This document shows positions 1 to 9,379 of a stretch of 44,369 nucleotides of DNA, piece by piece. The stretch is from positions 1-44,369 of the forward strand of contig JAKQTN010000034.1 in NCBI GenBank assembly GCA_029563075.1. The letters are read 5' to 3'. This stretch comes from Pseudomonadota bacterium. Lineage in GTDB: Bacteria; Pseudomonadota; Gammaproteobacteria; Burkholderiales; Methylophilaceae. Below the pieces are notes generated by a model, which ran no database searches, was not told the origin of the DNA, and saw nothing but the letters and a program-made list of their open reading frames with translations. How positions within the stretch are numbered: position 1 is the first letter of the stretch; each line of letters opens with the position of its first letter. The translations under genes were made by a program, and so were the position numbers.

Positions 1-586
1 TTTCACGCACTTTGGATTTTGTGGTGTTATCGATGCCTGTGCTCATTGGTCCGGCAGGGACAAACACACAAGGTAAGTGACCAAACTTTAAGGCACCAAT
101 CAAAAGACCAGGTACGATTTTATCGCATATGCCTAAGAGCAACGCCGCATCAAACACATCGTGGGAGAGCGCAATTGCAGTACTCATCGCAATCGTGTCT
201 CGGCTGAACAATGACAGCTCCATGCCAGGTTCGCCCTGGGTAATGCCGTCGCACATGGCGGGCACACCACCAGCCACTTGAACGGTTGCACCGTGCTTGT
301 GCGCTTCATCACGGATAATATCGGGGTAGTTCACATACGGCTGATGCGCGGAAAGCATCTCGTTATACGCCGTCACAATACCAATATTTGGTGCTTTTTC
401 TACCACCACACGCAATTTATCATTGGAAGGCATCGCAGCAAACGCATGCGCCACATTGGCGCAACCTAAGCGATCCGCCCCTCTTTGCCGGTTTGCAATT
501 TCATCCAGGCGCTGCAGATAAGCAGTACGGGTTGGGCGGCTTACCTCAATAATACGTTCAGTCACTTCTATATGCGATTGCTTCAT
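1..586 (-). CDS. edd: 6-phosphogluconate dehydratase, 3' part cut off by the window edge
   Basis: The reading frame starts at ATG 586 on the minus strand and runs open off the left edge (about 195 residues seen of about 600 in the family). It matches the N-terminal half of the IlvD/Edd iron-sulfur dehydratases: [14 protein letters not shown] near residues 105-117 and [10 protein letters not shown] near 151-160 hold two of the Fe-S cysteines, followed by [13 protein letters not shown]. The length and the Edd-type N-terminus favour Edd over IlvD. The enzyme turns 6-phosphogluconate into KDPG in the cytoplasm (Entner-Doudoroff route, also a cleavage branch of the RuMP cycle in methylotrophs). 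The 94 bases to the next gene (587-680) hold no clear terminator. Which gene follows edd (eda would be expected) is outside the window. Confidence 0.93.
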   Translation of the reverse strand, partial: MKQSHIEVTERIIEVSRPTRTAYLQRLDEIANRQRGADRLGCANVAHAFAAMPSNDKLRVVVEKAPNIGIVTAYNEMLSAHQPYVNYPDIIRDEAHKHGATVQVAGGVPAMCDGITQGEPGMELSLFSRDTIAMSTAIALSHDVFDAALLLGICDKIVPGLLIGALKFGHLPCVFVPAGPMSTGIDNTTKSKVRE

Positions 587-680
587 TTTATATAAAACCT
601 GCGGTAGTTAACGAACTAACTCAATTATCCCCAAAGCAGGGCATGTCGTCAAACCGATAACCCATTATTGTGCGTTTTTA

Positions 681-2399
681 TTATGTTTTAGTCACAAGCA
701 CATCTTCCATCATTAAATATTCCAAATCGCAGCCATAAAACATGTTAAGCGCATCCCTTGGACTACATATCATCGGCTCACCACGACGATTCAGCGATGT
801 GTTTAACACAACCGGCACGCCGCGCAATTTTTCAAGATGCTCAATCAGTTCATAATAACGCGGGTTCGTTTCGCGCGTAACCACCTGCGCACGCGCTGTG
901 CCGTCTTCATGCACAACTTCTGGAATACGCGATTTCCAGTGTTCCGCCACATCAAACGTAAACGTCATATATGGCGCCGGATGATTGGTTTGCAGAATAT
1001 CAGGCGCCACACGGTCGAGCATGCTTGGGCAGAACGGACGCCAGCGCTCGCGGTATTTAATCTGCGCATTGATGCGGTCAGCTACTCCCGGAAAACTTGG
1101 ATCGCCCAAAATACTGCGGCAACCCAAAGCACGTGGACCAAACTCCATGCGGCCTTGCAGCCAGGCCAATGGATTGCCTGCAGCCAATAACTCAGCCGCT
1201 TTTTGTGGAAAGTTTTCAACGCGGGTAAATTTAGGCTTACGGGCATGCGCCACACATGCTGCAACACATTCCTCACTGGTATAAGCAGGGCCCAAATAAG
1301 CATGCCGCATCGGCTCTATCGTGTCTCCTGCCAAATGCGCGGCATAAGTGGCTGCACCTAATGAGGTGCCATTGTCGCCGGATGCCGGCTGTACAAATAA
1401 CTCTTTCACATGCGGCATGGCAATAATGCGCTGATTCAATTTCACATTCAGCGCCACGCCGCCCGCCATGGCGATGCGGCCTGTTTCCTTGATAATATCG
1501 CCCAAATAATAATCAATCATTTTCAGGGCAACATCTTCCAGCAACTGCTGCACCGATGCCGCATAATGAATATACGGGTCGTCAATCTCGTCACCATGAC
1601 GCTTCGGGCCAAGCCATTCAATCAGTTCCGGCGCAAAGTAATAACCTTTTCCGCGTTCTTTATAGCGGCGTAGTCCCACCACATTTACCAGCTTGGTGTT
1701 CACGCGCAACTCGCCGTCTTCAAAGCTCACCAGCCGCGACAAATCGTATTTGCTTGGATCGCCGTAAGGCGCCATCCCCATCACCTTGAATTCGCCGTCC
1801 AGCATCTCAAAACCCAGATACTCGGTGATCGCACCGTACATGCCGCCGAGTGAGTCCGGGTCATAGAACTCCTTGATTTTGTGGATCTTACCGTTTTCTC
1901 CATAGCCGAAAAACGTCGTCGCGTATTCGCCTTTGCCGTCAATGCCAACAATGGCGGTTTTTTCTTTGAAGCCGCTTAAATGGTAGGCGCTGGATGCGTG
2001 CGCTAGGTGATGTTCTACCGGCACGAACTTGGCTTTGCTTAAGCCCAAATCCGCCATAAGCTTGAGTGATTTGTCGCGGTTGCGGCGGAAGCGGCGATTG
2101 CCATTGAACAACGCGTCCAGCGCGCGATCCGGCGCGTACCAATGGCGCTTGGCGTAATGCCAGCGCGCATTAGTGCTTAGTGGAATCTCCGCGTACGGAA
2201 ACGCAACAATATCCACCTCTTCCGGTTTCACCCCAGCCTGCTTCAGGCAGAATTTTGCAGCCTCATAAGGAAACTTGTTTTTCGCGTGTTTATCCCGGAT
2301 AAAACGCTCCTCTTCCGCAGCCGCAATAATCTTGCCATCAACCAAAATTGCAGCCGAAGCATCGTGTCCAAGCGCCCCTGATAAACCTAATACAATCAT
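681..2399 (-). CDS. Carbamoyltransferase, NodU/CmcH family
   Basis: A 572-residue protein, full length for the family. The N-terminal Kae1-like ATPase/carbamoyl-adenylate domain shows GHDAS at 11-15, the metal-binding HHLAH at 130-134 and VGIDGKGEYAT at about 151-161. The C-terminal YrdC-unrelated half has the family motif GRMEFGPRALGCRSILGDP. These enzymes transfer a carbamoyl group from carbamoyl phosphate to a sugar or antibiotic hydroxyl. Its neighbours (tandem LPS kinase, ArnT-like, WaaP, WaaG, WaaC) suggest the acceptor is a sugar of the LPS inner core, like the carbamoylated heptose of Pseudomonas core. That acceptor is inference. It lies 25 bases downstream of the kinase gene and is probably in the same operon. 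Confidence 0.85.
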   Translation of the reverse strand: MIVLGLSGALGHDASAAILVDGKIIAAAEEERFIRDKHAKNKFPYEAAKFCLKQAGVKPEEVDIVAFPYAEIPLSTNARWHYAKRHWYAPDRALDALFNGNRRFRRNRDKSLKLMADLGLSKAKFVPVEHHLAHASSAYHLSGFKEKTAIVGIDGKGEYATTFFGYGENGKIHKIKEFYDPDSLGGMYGAITEYLGFEMLDGEFKVMGMAPYGDPSKYDLSRLVSFEDGELRVNTKLVNVVGLRRYKERGKGYYFAPELIEWLGPKRHGDEIDDPYIHYAASVQQLLEDVALKMIDYYLGDIIKETGRIAMAGGVALNVKLNQRIIAMPHVKELFVQPASGDNGTSLGAATYAAHLAGDTIEPMRHAYLGPAYTSEECVAACVAHARKPKFTRVENFPQKAAELLAAGNPLAWLQGRMEFGPRALGCRSILGDPSFPGVADRINAQIKYRERWRPFCPSMLDRVAPDILQTNHPAPYMTFTFDVAEHWKSRIPEVVHEDGTARAQVVTRETNPRYYELIEHLEKLRGVPVVLNTSLNRRGEPMICSPRDALNMFYGCDLEYLMMEDVLVTKT

Positions 2400-2424
2400 G
2401 TTGTTAACTCTAGTTATTTAGTTT

Positions 2425-3864
2425 TTATAGTATGCCCGCCATCTTAAGCGGCGTGTGATCGGCATATGTCACTTTAAATGTCTTAATGAATGCATTATAC
2501 AGGGCTTGGTCATCTTGCCAATTTCGCATGAAGCGACGCAGGTCACGTACATGCGCTTTCAGGCAAGGACGGTGATGCTGGCGCATACCATCCAAATCAA
2601 TCAGCACCGGCATCACGCCTTGCATTTTGATATTGGTCGCCTTGGTGTCTCCATGCGAGATCTGTAGCAAATACAACCTGTAAAACAGCGTACAAATGTT
2701 TTTGACTGCTGCTGCGCGCAGCAGCTTATTTTGCGTTTGGGCAAAAAACTGTGTCGCATCCAGCGCATTTACAAATTCGGTCAAGAAATACGCCTTGCCC
2801 CGGAGCAAGTCGAATTTTCTGGTCTCCAGCAGGGCGATTGGCACAGCGGTAGGAATGCCCAGCAGTTTCAGCCGGTGCGCGTTCGCCCAGGAAACCGCTG
2901 CACGGCTAGGCCGAAGTGCCCGACTTACAGCATGCACCACTCCTTTGATGTTATAGCGTTTAATCACGATTTCTTTGTCTGCAATTTTAGCCATAGCGAC
3001 AGTGCAGGTATTGCCATTCTTTAACAACACGCCACCTGCAATTAGCGCATCGCATTCCAGGTTTTCAGGCAAATAGAACGCGTTAGACCATGCCTGGAAG
3101 GCGCTTGCAGATTGCCTTACAGACACATCCGTACAACTTCTGAACACCTTTTTGTCCGCATAATTGCGTAAGGCTTTCAGACGGTACTCATTTGCCAGCG
3201 GTGCGATTTGAACAGTATCTATTGGCCGGTGCCAGCGGATGATGGTGTGATACGCCTCCAACATTTGCGGCAGCCACTCGGACTGTTCCAGCACATCGAA
3301 TTTGGAAATCATCTCAGCCAGATTATGCAGCGCCTTTTTGTAGGTCAGTCCAGCGTGCTGACGCACACCATCACCATCTAGCGTGTATATCGCATCATTC
3401 GCCACTAGGAAATTCTTGAGATGCAGATCGGTATGCACAATATCGGCATCGTGATGTTGCGCGATGATTTTCATCAGTTTTTCTACCAGTTCCTGACGCG
3501 CCTTGGGTTTGAGTGTCGGCCACAGCTCCTCGACATTTCCGGAGGATTTAATCTCTTCCAGAACAATGACTTGCGCTTGCTCACCCTTGTCTGAAAACCC
3601 TGCCCCAGAATATAACGGTTTTGGCGTGGCAATCCCCCCTTGCTGCAGGATAGCGATGCCGTCCGCATCGCGCTTGGCATACTTTTGTGCATCCTTACCT
3701 AAAAAAATCTTGGCGAAGACGCCTTGGCCGTTCCACTCGCCCTTAGCTACCAGCCTTCTGGATGGAATCCTCCTGACGATTTCCAGGACCTGCAAATCCG
3801 GAGCACCTTCCAGATGCAATACAAATTGGGCCTTTCCGGCCTGAGACAATGCTTCCAGATTCAT
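2425..3864 (-). CDS. Tandem (two-domain) LPS-kinase-like protein
   Basis: I take ATG 3864 as the start because it forms an ATGA overlap with the stop of the upstream glycosyltransferase gene; a start at 3888 would be eight codons longer. The 479 residues hold two protein-kinase-like folds of the InaA/WaaP type. Domain 1 (about 10-235) has the lysine in FAKIF (52), HTDLHLKNF (catalytic Asp 146) and LDGDG (163). Domain 2 (about 270-475) has VIKRY (302), HGDTKATNI (Asp 406) and IDLDG (423). Both therefore look catalytically competent. WaaP-type kinases phosphorylate inner-core heptose at the cytoplasmic face before LPS export. The Pseudomonas core locus has a kinase gene beside a carbamoyltransferase in a similar setting. 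Substrates of the two domains are unknown. Confidence 0.82.
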   Translation of the reverse strand: MNLEALSQAGKAQFVLHLEGAPDLQVLEIVRRIPSRRLVAKGEWNGQGVFAKIFLGKDAQKYAKRDADGIAILQQGGIATPKPLYSGAGFSDKGEQAQVIVLEEIKSSGNVEELWPTLKPKARQELVEKLMKIIAQHHDADIVHTDLHLKNFLVANDAIYTLDGDGVRQHAGLTYKKALHNLAEMISKFDVLEQSEWLPQMLEAYHTIIRWHRPIDTVQIAPLANEYRLKALRNYADKKVFRSCTDVSVRQSASAFQAWSNAFYLPENLECDALIAGGVLLKNGNTCTVAMAKIADKEIVIKRYNIKGVVHAVSRALRPSRAAVSWANAHRLKLLGIPTAVPIALLETRKFDLLRGKAYFLTEFVNALDATQFFAQTQNKLLRAAAVKNICTLFYRLYLLQISHGDTKATNIKMQGVMPVLIDLDGMRQHHRPCLKAHVRDLRRFMRNWQDDQALYNAFIKTFKVTYADHTPLKMAGIL

Positions 3865-5393
3865 TTTGAAATCTTCCACAGCGTCCAACGGCCTACCGTT
3901 TTTTCTTCCTGAACACGGTATTGCTGAACATCCGGTTTATCCTTGCTCACATACCACATCGAATCATGCGTCTGCATATACCCGGCAATGCTTTTCGAGC
4001 TCAAGGTTTTAATCGGCCTTTGGGCATAGAACGAGAACGCGCCATTGCCCGGCTCATTCTGAAAAACCGGCTCATAAGCCAACATCTGCAGTGTAAGTTG
4101 CTGGATATCGTTTTTCTCCATGTCCTTGCTTAAATATTGCTCGGAAAACAAATAGCCAAACACTGACAATGTTGCCACAATCAGCATAGCATTTGCAGGT
4201 TGCTCTATCTTGAACAAGTTTTTCAACACCAGCGGAACCAGCAATATCGCCACCCAGTATGGTACCGGACTTACATTGAAAGCATGCTTCCTGACGGCAA
4301 AAACCACCATGCCCGCAATAGCAATACACAACAGCCAGAACAGCAATTTGTTCAGCCGGTAGAACTTACCGCTGGCAGTGCTGACATAATTCCCTATCAA
4401 AATAGCCACAGATGGCGCAAACAGCAACGCATACTGCATTTGCTTGTTGACTGTGAATGTCAACAACACAAAAACCACTGCAAACCACGCCCATGCAAAA
4501 GAAACCAACTTATTCAGCGGCCTGTGCAGGTAATACCAGGTGGCCATCGGGATAATCAGCAAGCCCCAAGGCAGGAAGAACTCAGTGATATGCACCAGAT
4601 ACCAGTAGATAGGCTGCTGGTGTGTGCCGCTGACAAACGTCTCATCCAGTTGCTTGCCAAAAAAATGCTGCGCCGCATCCGGCAAGGTCAAAAATACCCA
4701 AGCATACCAGCCGCCCGCGGCCAGCAAGAACAGCCCCAAGCCAAGCGGGCTCAACAACCTTTTGAGCACTGGCATTTGTTTATTAAAATACGCATACGCC
4801 AGTAAAGTGAATAACGGAATTGCAATCCCGGCTGGCCCCTTGCTGAGAAAGCCCAAGCCCATCGCCAGCATGGCCAAAGCCGCCCATCTGCGTTGCTCAT
4901 TGGCCGCGCGATGCAGCAGATTAAACCCGGCATAACACGCCGCCGAGATGAAAAATATCAGCGTGGTGTCCGCCTCGCCACTGCGAAAATGCCGCAGGCT
5001 GATTAGCGATGTCGCCAGCACCAGCACCACATTTGCCGAGGTTTCCGTACTGGCCTTCTGCCTGACCCACGTAAAAATCAGTGCCAGCAGCATCAGTGCA
5101 AACAGCATAGATGGCAAACGTGTGCTCAACTCGCTCACGCCAAACAGCTTGTAACTTACCGCGGTCGTCCAATATGTCAGCGGCGGTTTCTGCAGGCGCA
5201 TGTCGCCATTGAAATGCGGCACCATCCAATCGCCGCTCACCACCATCTCGCGGGAGGTTTCTGCGATGCGTGATTCACGGATGTTATCGATAGCACGGCC
5301 AGCAGACCCGACAAACAAAGCCGACAGCACCAGACTTAAAATCGCCACCCAGGTTTTCATCTTAATATTCACCATATTCAATTTTTTTAACAT
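3861..5393 (-). CDS. ArnT-type membrane glycosyltransferase (GT83/PMT superfamily)
   Basis: A 510-residue polytopic membrane protein. After the first membrane helix comes the long periplasmic-loop motif IRESRIAETSREM...DWMVPHFNG...LQKPPLTYW, typical of ArnT-like polyprenyl-phosphate-sugar transferases with the acidic residue near the front. About ten further hydrophobic segments follow, then a soluble C-terminal part. Such enzymes move a sugar from undecaprenyl phosphate to lipid A or core on the periplasmic side. Aminoarabinose is the classical donor, but no arn pathway genes are seen here, so the sugar is unknown. Start codons at 5393, 5375 and 5360 are all possible; none has a strong ribosome binding site. 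It is divergent from the acyltransferase gene and translationally coupled to the downstream kinase. Confidence 0.83.
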   Translation of the reverse strand: MLKKLNMVNIKMKTWVAILSLVLSALFVGSAGRAIDNIRESRIAETSREMVVSGDWMVPHFNGDMRLQKPPLTYWTTAVSYKLFGVSELSTRLPSMLFALMLLALIFTWVRQKASTETSANVVLVLATSLISLRHFRSGEADTTLIFFISAACYAGFNLLHRAANEQRRWAALAMLAMGLGFLSKGPAGIAIPLFTLLAYAYFNKQMPVLKRLLSPLGLGLFLLAAGGWYAWVFLTLPDAAQHFFGKQLDETFVSGTHQQPIYWYLVHITEFFLPWGLLIIPMATWYYLHRPLNKLVSFAWAWFAVVFVLLTFTVNKQMQYALLFAPSVAILIGNYVSTASGKFYRLNKLLFWLLCIAIAGMVVFAVRKHAFNVSPVPYWVAILLVPLVLKNLFKIEQPANAMLIVATLSVFGYLFSEQYLSKDMEKNDIQQLTLQMLAYEPVFQNEPGNGAFSFYAQRPIKTLSSKSIAGYMQTHDSMWYVSKDKPDVQQYRVQEEKTVGRWTLWKISK

Positions 5394-5467
5394 TTTATCA
5401 GAGGCAGGTTAGCCAAAACTTAGCTATCGCACTAAAACTTGCATAAAGCGCTACAATGGCGCCCACT

Positions 5468-6331
5468 ATGCTGAACTTCTTTTCACAGCTTATCGCAAAG
5501 CTGCCGCTTCCCATAATCCACAAATTGGGTAAAGCGCTAGGCTGGCTGATACATTGGTGCACGCCAGCCTCCGCACACATCCAGCGGCAGAACCTCACGC
5601 AAAGCAGCTTGTGCGCTGACCAAGCGAGATTCAAGCAAGTCATCCACGCCAACATCGGCGAGACTGGAAAAGCCATCCTGGAAACGCTTGCCATCTGGCA
5701 ATGGCCGCAGGAAAAAGCGCTCTCCTACGTCAAAAACTGCGATAACTGGCATCTGGTGAAAGACGCTCTGGCCGCAGGCAAAGGCCTCATCTTCATCACG
5801 CCGCACCTGGGCTGCTTTGAAATTACTTCAATTTATTATGCGTCGAAACACCCAATTACTGTGCTGTTTCGCCCGCCAAAAAAATCCTGGCTTTCTGCGT
5901 TAATTGATTCAGGGCGCAGCAAAGGGCTGGTGAAACTTGCACCTGCCAGCATGCAAGGCGTACGCGAGCTTATGCAGGCATTGAAAAAAGGAGAGGCTGT
6001 AGGCATTCTGCCAGACCAGATTCCCGCCGCCGGCGAAGGCGAATGGGCAGATTTTTTTGGAAAGCCGGCTTATACCATGACACTTGCCAGCAAACTGGCA
6101 GAAAAAACCGGTGCAACCGTTATCATGGCGTACGGTGAACGGCTGGCGAATGGCGAAGGTTACGAAATCCATCTCACCAAACTAGACTCTATCGCCACAC
6201 CTGCCTTGCTTAACCAAGCTATTGAGCGGCAAATAGCACAAAAACCGGAACAGTATTTATGGCGATATAACCGCTATAAAGCAAGACGTCACGCCGTTTC
6301 CAAAGCAAACTCGCCAGACACCGCTATTTAA
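5468..6331 (+). CDS. Lipid A late acyltransferase-like protein (LpxL/HtrB family)
   Basis: The 287 residues from ATG 5468 (an ATG at 5456 would add four) fit the LpxL/HtrB family. There is a hydrophobic N-terminus (about 1-35) and the catalytic HX4E motif TPHLGCFE (His 113, Glu 118). VLFRPPKK near 133 and GILPDQIPAAGEG (about 195-207) are the acyl-acceptor and binding blocks of the superfamily. The enzyme would add a secondary acyl chain to lipid A precursor at the inner membrane. The gene stands alone on the plus strand inside minus-strand core genes, and its last 8 bases overlap the end of the convergent waaP gene. It could act on another lysophospholipid. Confidence 0.85.
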   Translation: MLNFFSQLIAKLPLPIIHKLGKALGWLIHWCTPASAHIQRQNLTQSSLCADQARFKQVIHANIGETGKAILETLAIWQWPQEKALSYVKNCDNWHLVKDALAAGKGLIFITPHLGCFEITSIYYASKHPITVLFRPPKKSWLSALIDSGRSKGLVKLAPASMQGVRELMQALKKGEAVGILPDQIPAAGEGEWADFFGKPAYTMTLASKLAEKTGATVIMAYGERLANGEGYEIHLTKLDSIATPALLNQAIERQIAQKPEQYLWRYNRYKARRHAVSKANSPDTAI

Positions 6332-7139
6332 TGGCAGATTTTTCATCCGCAAGCCGTTTTTGAAATTTATTGCTATGAAATTTAGCATAAAGCTGACTTG
6401 CACGCGCTTCAGCTTTATTCCAGAATTTAACCGTTTGCGGCAGGTAATGCTGTTTGAACAACGCCCAGTCTTCATCGGTAAATCCGCAATCCATGGCAGA
6501 AAAATATAAGCCTGCAATGTCTTTCATGACCGTGCTGCCATTACTTGGCTGACCTTGCAGCATACGGTGCAAATCAATCAAATACAAGCCTATATCGCCC
6601 TGCTCCAGCGCCTGTTTTTTGAGTACAAAATGGCACAGATAAAAATCGCGGTGACATAAACCTGCTCCATGCAACTTTGCTGCAAGCTGAGCGATGGCAA
6701 TAATGAGTTTTTGTTTAAACGCCGCGCTTGGCGGGTTGGATTTCCAATCTGCGCACAAATCTTCTAATGAAACAATGCCGCCCAAATCTTCTGTCACCAC
6801 AAATGATTGCAAACTGGCAGGGCTGCAACCACGCTGCCCATAAGCCACTAATGGCGTGGTAGCTATGCCGATTTCACCCAGTTTTTGGATGGCGTGCACC
6901 TCTGTCATCGCACCTAAAATCGGTTGTTTAAAGCTAATTAAATTTTTAAGAATCTCGCCCCAACCCACGCCGAAATGCTGCTTGATAAAGTAGCTTTTTC
7001 CTCCTAAACTGATTTGCATGGTTTTACGGCCGCGCACATCACGGAAGGCTTTGCCCGAGAGCTGCATGAGCGCCGCAAAGGCATCATCGCCAGCAAGATG
7101 CTGCCTAATTTCTTCCGGCACAAACAGCAAATTTTTCAT
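6324..7139 (-). CDS. waaP: LPS core heptose(I) kinase, WaaP/RfaP
   Basis: The 271-residue length matches WaaP. Kinase-like landmarks are the lysine of SYFIKQHF (53), Glu 80 in AMTEVHA, the catalytic HRDFYLCHF (Asp 165) and the metal-binding LIDLHR (Asp 189). HRDFYLCHF is diagnostic for RfaP against general Ser/Thr kinases. It phosphorylates O4 of heptose I in the cytoplasm, which lets LPS be bridged by divalent cations. Its ATG overlaps the stop of waaG in an ATGA tetranucleotide, so the two are coupled. Its 3' end overlaps the convergent acyltransferase by 8 bases. Confidence 0.93.
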   Translation of the reverse strand: MKNLLFVPEEIRQHLAGDDAFAALMQLSGKAFRDVRGRKTMQISLGGKSYFIKQHFGVGWGEILKNLISFKQPILGAMTEVHAIQKLGEIGIATTPLVAYGQRGCSPASLQSFVVTEDLGGIVSLEDLCADWKSNPPSAAFKQKLIIAIAQLAAKLHGAGLCHRDFYLCHFVLKKQALEQGDIGLYLIDLHRMLQGQPSNGSTVMKDIAGLYFSAMDCGFTDEDWALFKQHYLPQTVKFWNKAEARASQLYAKFHSNKFQKRLADEKSAIK

Positions 7140-8275
7140 GATGTACCTGCTTTTTTACGCAGGGCAAGCTCGATCAGGATCTTGGCTTCGGCACTGCCAT
7201 CGTTGGCCTGCATGATGCGTTGTGCATACTTGAGGCCATTGGCGGACCATTGCGGTTTTTTGTCCGTTTGCCGCATTTCTAAAAATTGCCGGTTAAATGC
7301 AGCTTGGTCAAACGGCAGTTCACTCACAATCCCGGCATCGGCATCCGCCACATGATGCGCATAGCCACAGCTGGCCGTCACCAGCATGGGCGCGCCGCAG
7401 GCCATACCTTCCAAAATCACTAGACCAGTGTTTTCACGATAAGCTGGATGTACACACACATCTGCGCCCTGCATCAATTGTGGAATATCCGGCCTGCCCT
7501 TGGAAATAACAATATGTTTTTCCAAACCAAATTTTTTGGCCATTTGTTGGAATTTTTTAGGATTGTCCTGCCCTACCGCCACCAACCTTGTGTTGCTGCG
7601 CAAACTTTCCGGCAACGCCGCCAGCGCCAAAATAGCACGGTCCAGGCCTTTCATGGAAAAACCGGAACCTGTCAGCAAATATACAAAATCGTCCGCACCA
7701 AAGCCAAACGCATTACGCAAATGCGCGCGCATAGCCCGCTTGTCTTGCAGTACAAAACGCCCTGGTGACAAAAACGGCGGAATATAATGAAAACGCGCGT
7801 CCTGCGTACCGTACCAGTGCTGAAAATGTGGCTTTTCGGTAAGCGATACGGCTAAAATTTCAGTTTTAGATGCATGCGAAAAAATGGCCTTTTCGCACGC
7901 CGCAAACCACTTAAAACGCGGCAAGAACCGATACAGAAAATGGCGCTGCTTATGTGCGCGTTCGACGAAACAAGGATCGGCGGCAAAATGGGCGTCCAAC
8001 CCCGCCATACGGTTATATCCAAAAATATAATCAAAGCCGCCCGTTTTAATTTGCTCAAATGCCGCATTGATAAACTTTTGATATCGCTGATAATTAAACC
8101 AGCCTTTTTGCGGTAATACATGCACCTTGATACCGTCAGGCGTATCCCCGTCCCAGCTCAAAGCAAACACTTCCACCTGATGGCCACGCTTCACCAACTC
8201 ATTAGCCGTACGCAGCATATCGCGCTGCATGCCACCGTAAGGAAAGTATTTAAAAATTAAAAACGCAAATTTCAT
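7136..8275 (-). CDS. waaG: LPS core glucosyltransferase I, WaaG (GT4)
   Basis: A 379-residue GT-B fold GT4 enzyme. The N-terminus FLIFKYFPYGGMQRDMLR is the acceptor-side glycine loop of WaaG. The nucleotide-sugar half has LLTGSGFSMKGLDRAILAL and HPAYRENTGLVILEGMACG, which carries the EX7E motif. It adds the first outer-core hexose to heptose II. The gene is the first of a waaG-waaP pair and is divergent from waaC with only 29 bases between the start codons, so their promoters must lie in or beside each other's coding sequence. Confidence 0.92.
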   Translation of the reverse strand: MKFAFLIFKYFPYGGMQRDMLRTANELVKRGHQVEVFALSWDGDTPDGIKVHVLPQKGWFNYQRYQKFINAAFEQIKTGGFDYIFGYNRMAGLDAHFAADPCFVERAHKQRHFLYRFLPRFKWFAACEKAIFSHASKTEILAVSLTEKPHFQHWYGTQDARFHYIPPFLSPGRFVLQDKRAMRAHLRNAFGFGADDFVYLLTGSGFSMKGLDRAILALAALPESLRSNTRLVAVGQDNPKKFQQMAKKFGLEKHIVISKGRPDIPQLMQGADVCVHPAYRENTGLVILEGMACGAPMLVTASCGYAHHVADADAGIVSELPFDQAAFNRQFLEMRQTDKKPQWSANGLKYAQRIMQANDGSAEAKILIELALRKKAGTS

Positions 8276-8304
8276 TACCCGAATTGTATGCGAAAATACG
8301 CCGT

Positions 8305-9294
8305 ATGCTGCGCATTCTACTTATCAAAACTTCTTCACTGGGTGATGTGATTCACAATTTACCAGTGGCAACAGATATTCGTGCACATTTTCCCAACGCG
8401 CAGATTGACTGGGTGGTGGAAGAATCTTTTGCGGATATTCCACGCATGCATCCTGCCGTGAACCAAGTGATGACGGTCGCCATGCGGCGGTGGCGCAAAC
8501 AATTATTTAGTGCAAAAACCTGGTCGGAGATTGCTGCTTTTAAAAAATCAATTCAACAAAACTATTATGATGCGATCATTGACACGCAAGGCCTGCTCAA
8601 AAGCGCGCTAATTACGTGCACCGCAAATGGCATTAAGCACGGCTATGACAAAAACTCGATTCGTGAGCCGCTTGCCAGCCGGTTTTATGATCGAACATAT
8701 ACTATTTCTTATCAGCAGCATGCAGTTGTTAGAAATCGCACATTAGCCGCATTAAGCTTGGGCTATGCACCCTCGACCGAGGCGCCAGATTACGGCATTT
8801 CAGCAAAACACACTATAAACAATACCTCTGTAAGCCTTATGGATATTGACTTACAGGCTGACTATATTGTGGGTTTGCATGGCACCAGCCGTGAGAGCAA
8901 ATTGTGGCCAACTGTGTATTGGGTAGACCTGGGCAGGCAAATGGCGCAGCAAAACCTTAATCTGGTTCTACCTTGGGCGAATGAGGCTGAATTCAACCGC
9001 GCCGGCGAGATTGCGCAACAACTGCAAAATGTCACCGTTTTACCAAAACTCAGCATTGCAGAATTAGCCGGCGTGATCGCCGACGCCCAGGCCGCTGTCG
9101 GCGTGGATACCGGCTTATCACACCTTGCTGCCGCGCTGGATAAACCTACTATCGCGATTTATACCGACACCAACCCCGCACTCACCGGCGTGATGGCTGG
9201 AATACATGCCCAGGCGATTAACCTTGGCAATATTGGTGAAATCCCAAGCGTGTCGAACGTTTTGGATTCGCTTAACAAGCTTCTTCAAAAATAA
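8305..9294 (+). CDS. waaC: LPS heptosyltransferase I, WaaC (GT9)
   Basis: The conserved GT9 N-terminus MLRILLIKTSSLGDVIHNLP begins at ATG 8305. An in-frame ATG at 8284 would add an unconserved heptapeptide, so I prefer 8305 (329 residues). The C-terminal donor-site block AAVGVDTGLSHLAAALDKPTIAIYT is the ADP-heptose binding signature. The enzyme joins the first L-glycero-D-manno-heptose to Kdo2-lipid A. The stop codon lies only 23 bases before the sigma-32 promoter of grpE, with no strong terminator between them, so some read-through into the chaperone genes is possible. Confidence 0.93.
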   Translation: MLRILLIKTSSLGDVIHNLPVATDIRAHFPNAQIDWVVEESFADIPRMHPAVNQVMTVAMRRWRKQLFSAKTWSEIAAFKKSIQQNYYDAIIDTQGLLKSALITCTANGIKHGYDKNSIREPLASRFYDRTYTISYQQHAVVRNRTLAALSLGYAPSTEAPDYGISAKHTINNTSVSLMDIDLQADYIVGLHGTSRESKLWPTVYWVDLGRQMAQQNLNLVLPWANEAEFNRAGEIAQQLQNVTVLPKLSIAELAGVIADAQAAVGVDTGLSHLAAALDKPTIAIYTDTNPALTGVMAGIHAQAINLGNIGEIPSVSNVLDSLNKLLQK

Positions 9295-9317
9295 TTGCTG
9301 GATTTTTAAGCTTTTGG

Positions 9318-9345
9318 CTTGAAATAAAAAACTGCATCCCCACTT
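9318..9345 (+). promoter_or_regulatory. Sigma-32 heat-shock promoter of grpE
   Basis: CTTGAAA at 9318-9324 and CCCCACTT at 9338-9345, separated by 13 bases, fit the RpoH consensus (CTTGAAA, 11-16 bases, CCCCAT). The -35 half is a perfect match. Transcription would start near 9352, leaving a leader of under 30 bases with a good AGGGGA ribosome binding site. It lies just after the waaC stop. Confidence 0.9.
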
Positions 9346-9379
9346 TCGAAATAGTGTTAAAGAACAATAGGGGAAACGC

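Noticed and set aside
4200-4805. 201-residue open frame opposite the ArnT-like gene
   Set aside because: Gln/Arg-rich shadow without recognisable domains, inside a gene with clear family motifs.
5434-5457. TTGCAT...TACAAT as a promoter for the acyltransferase gene
   Set aside because: The spacer is only 7 bases, so these hexamers cannot form one sigma-70 promoter.
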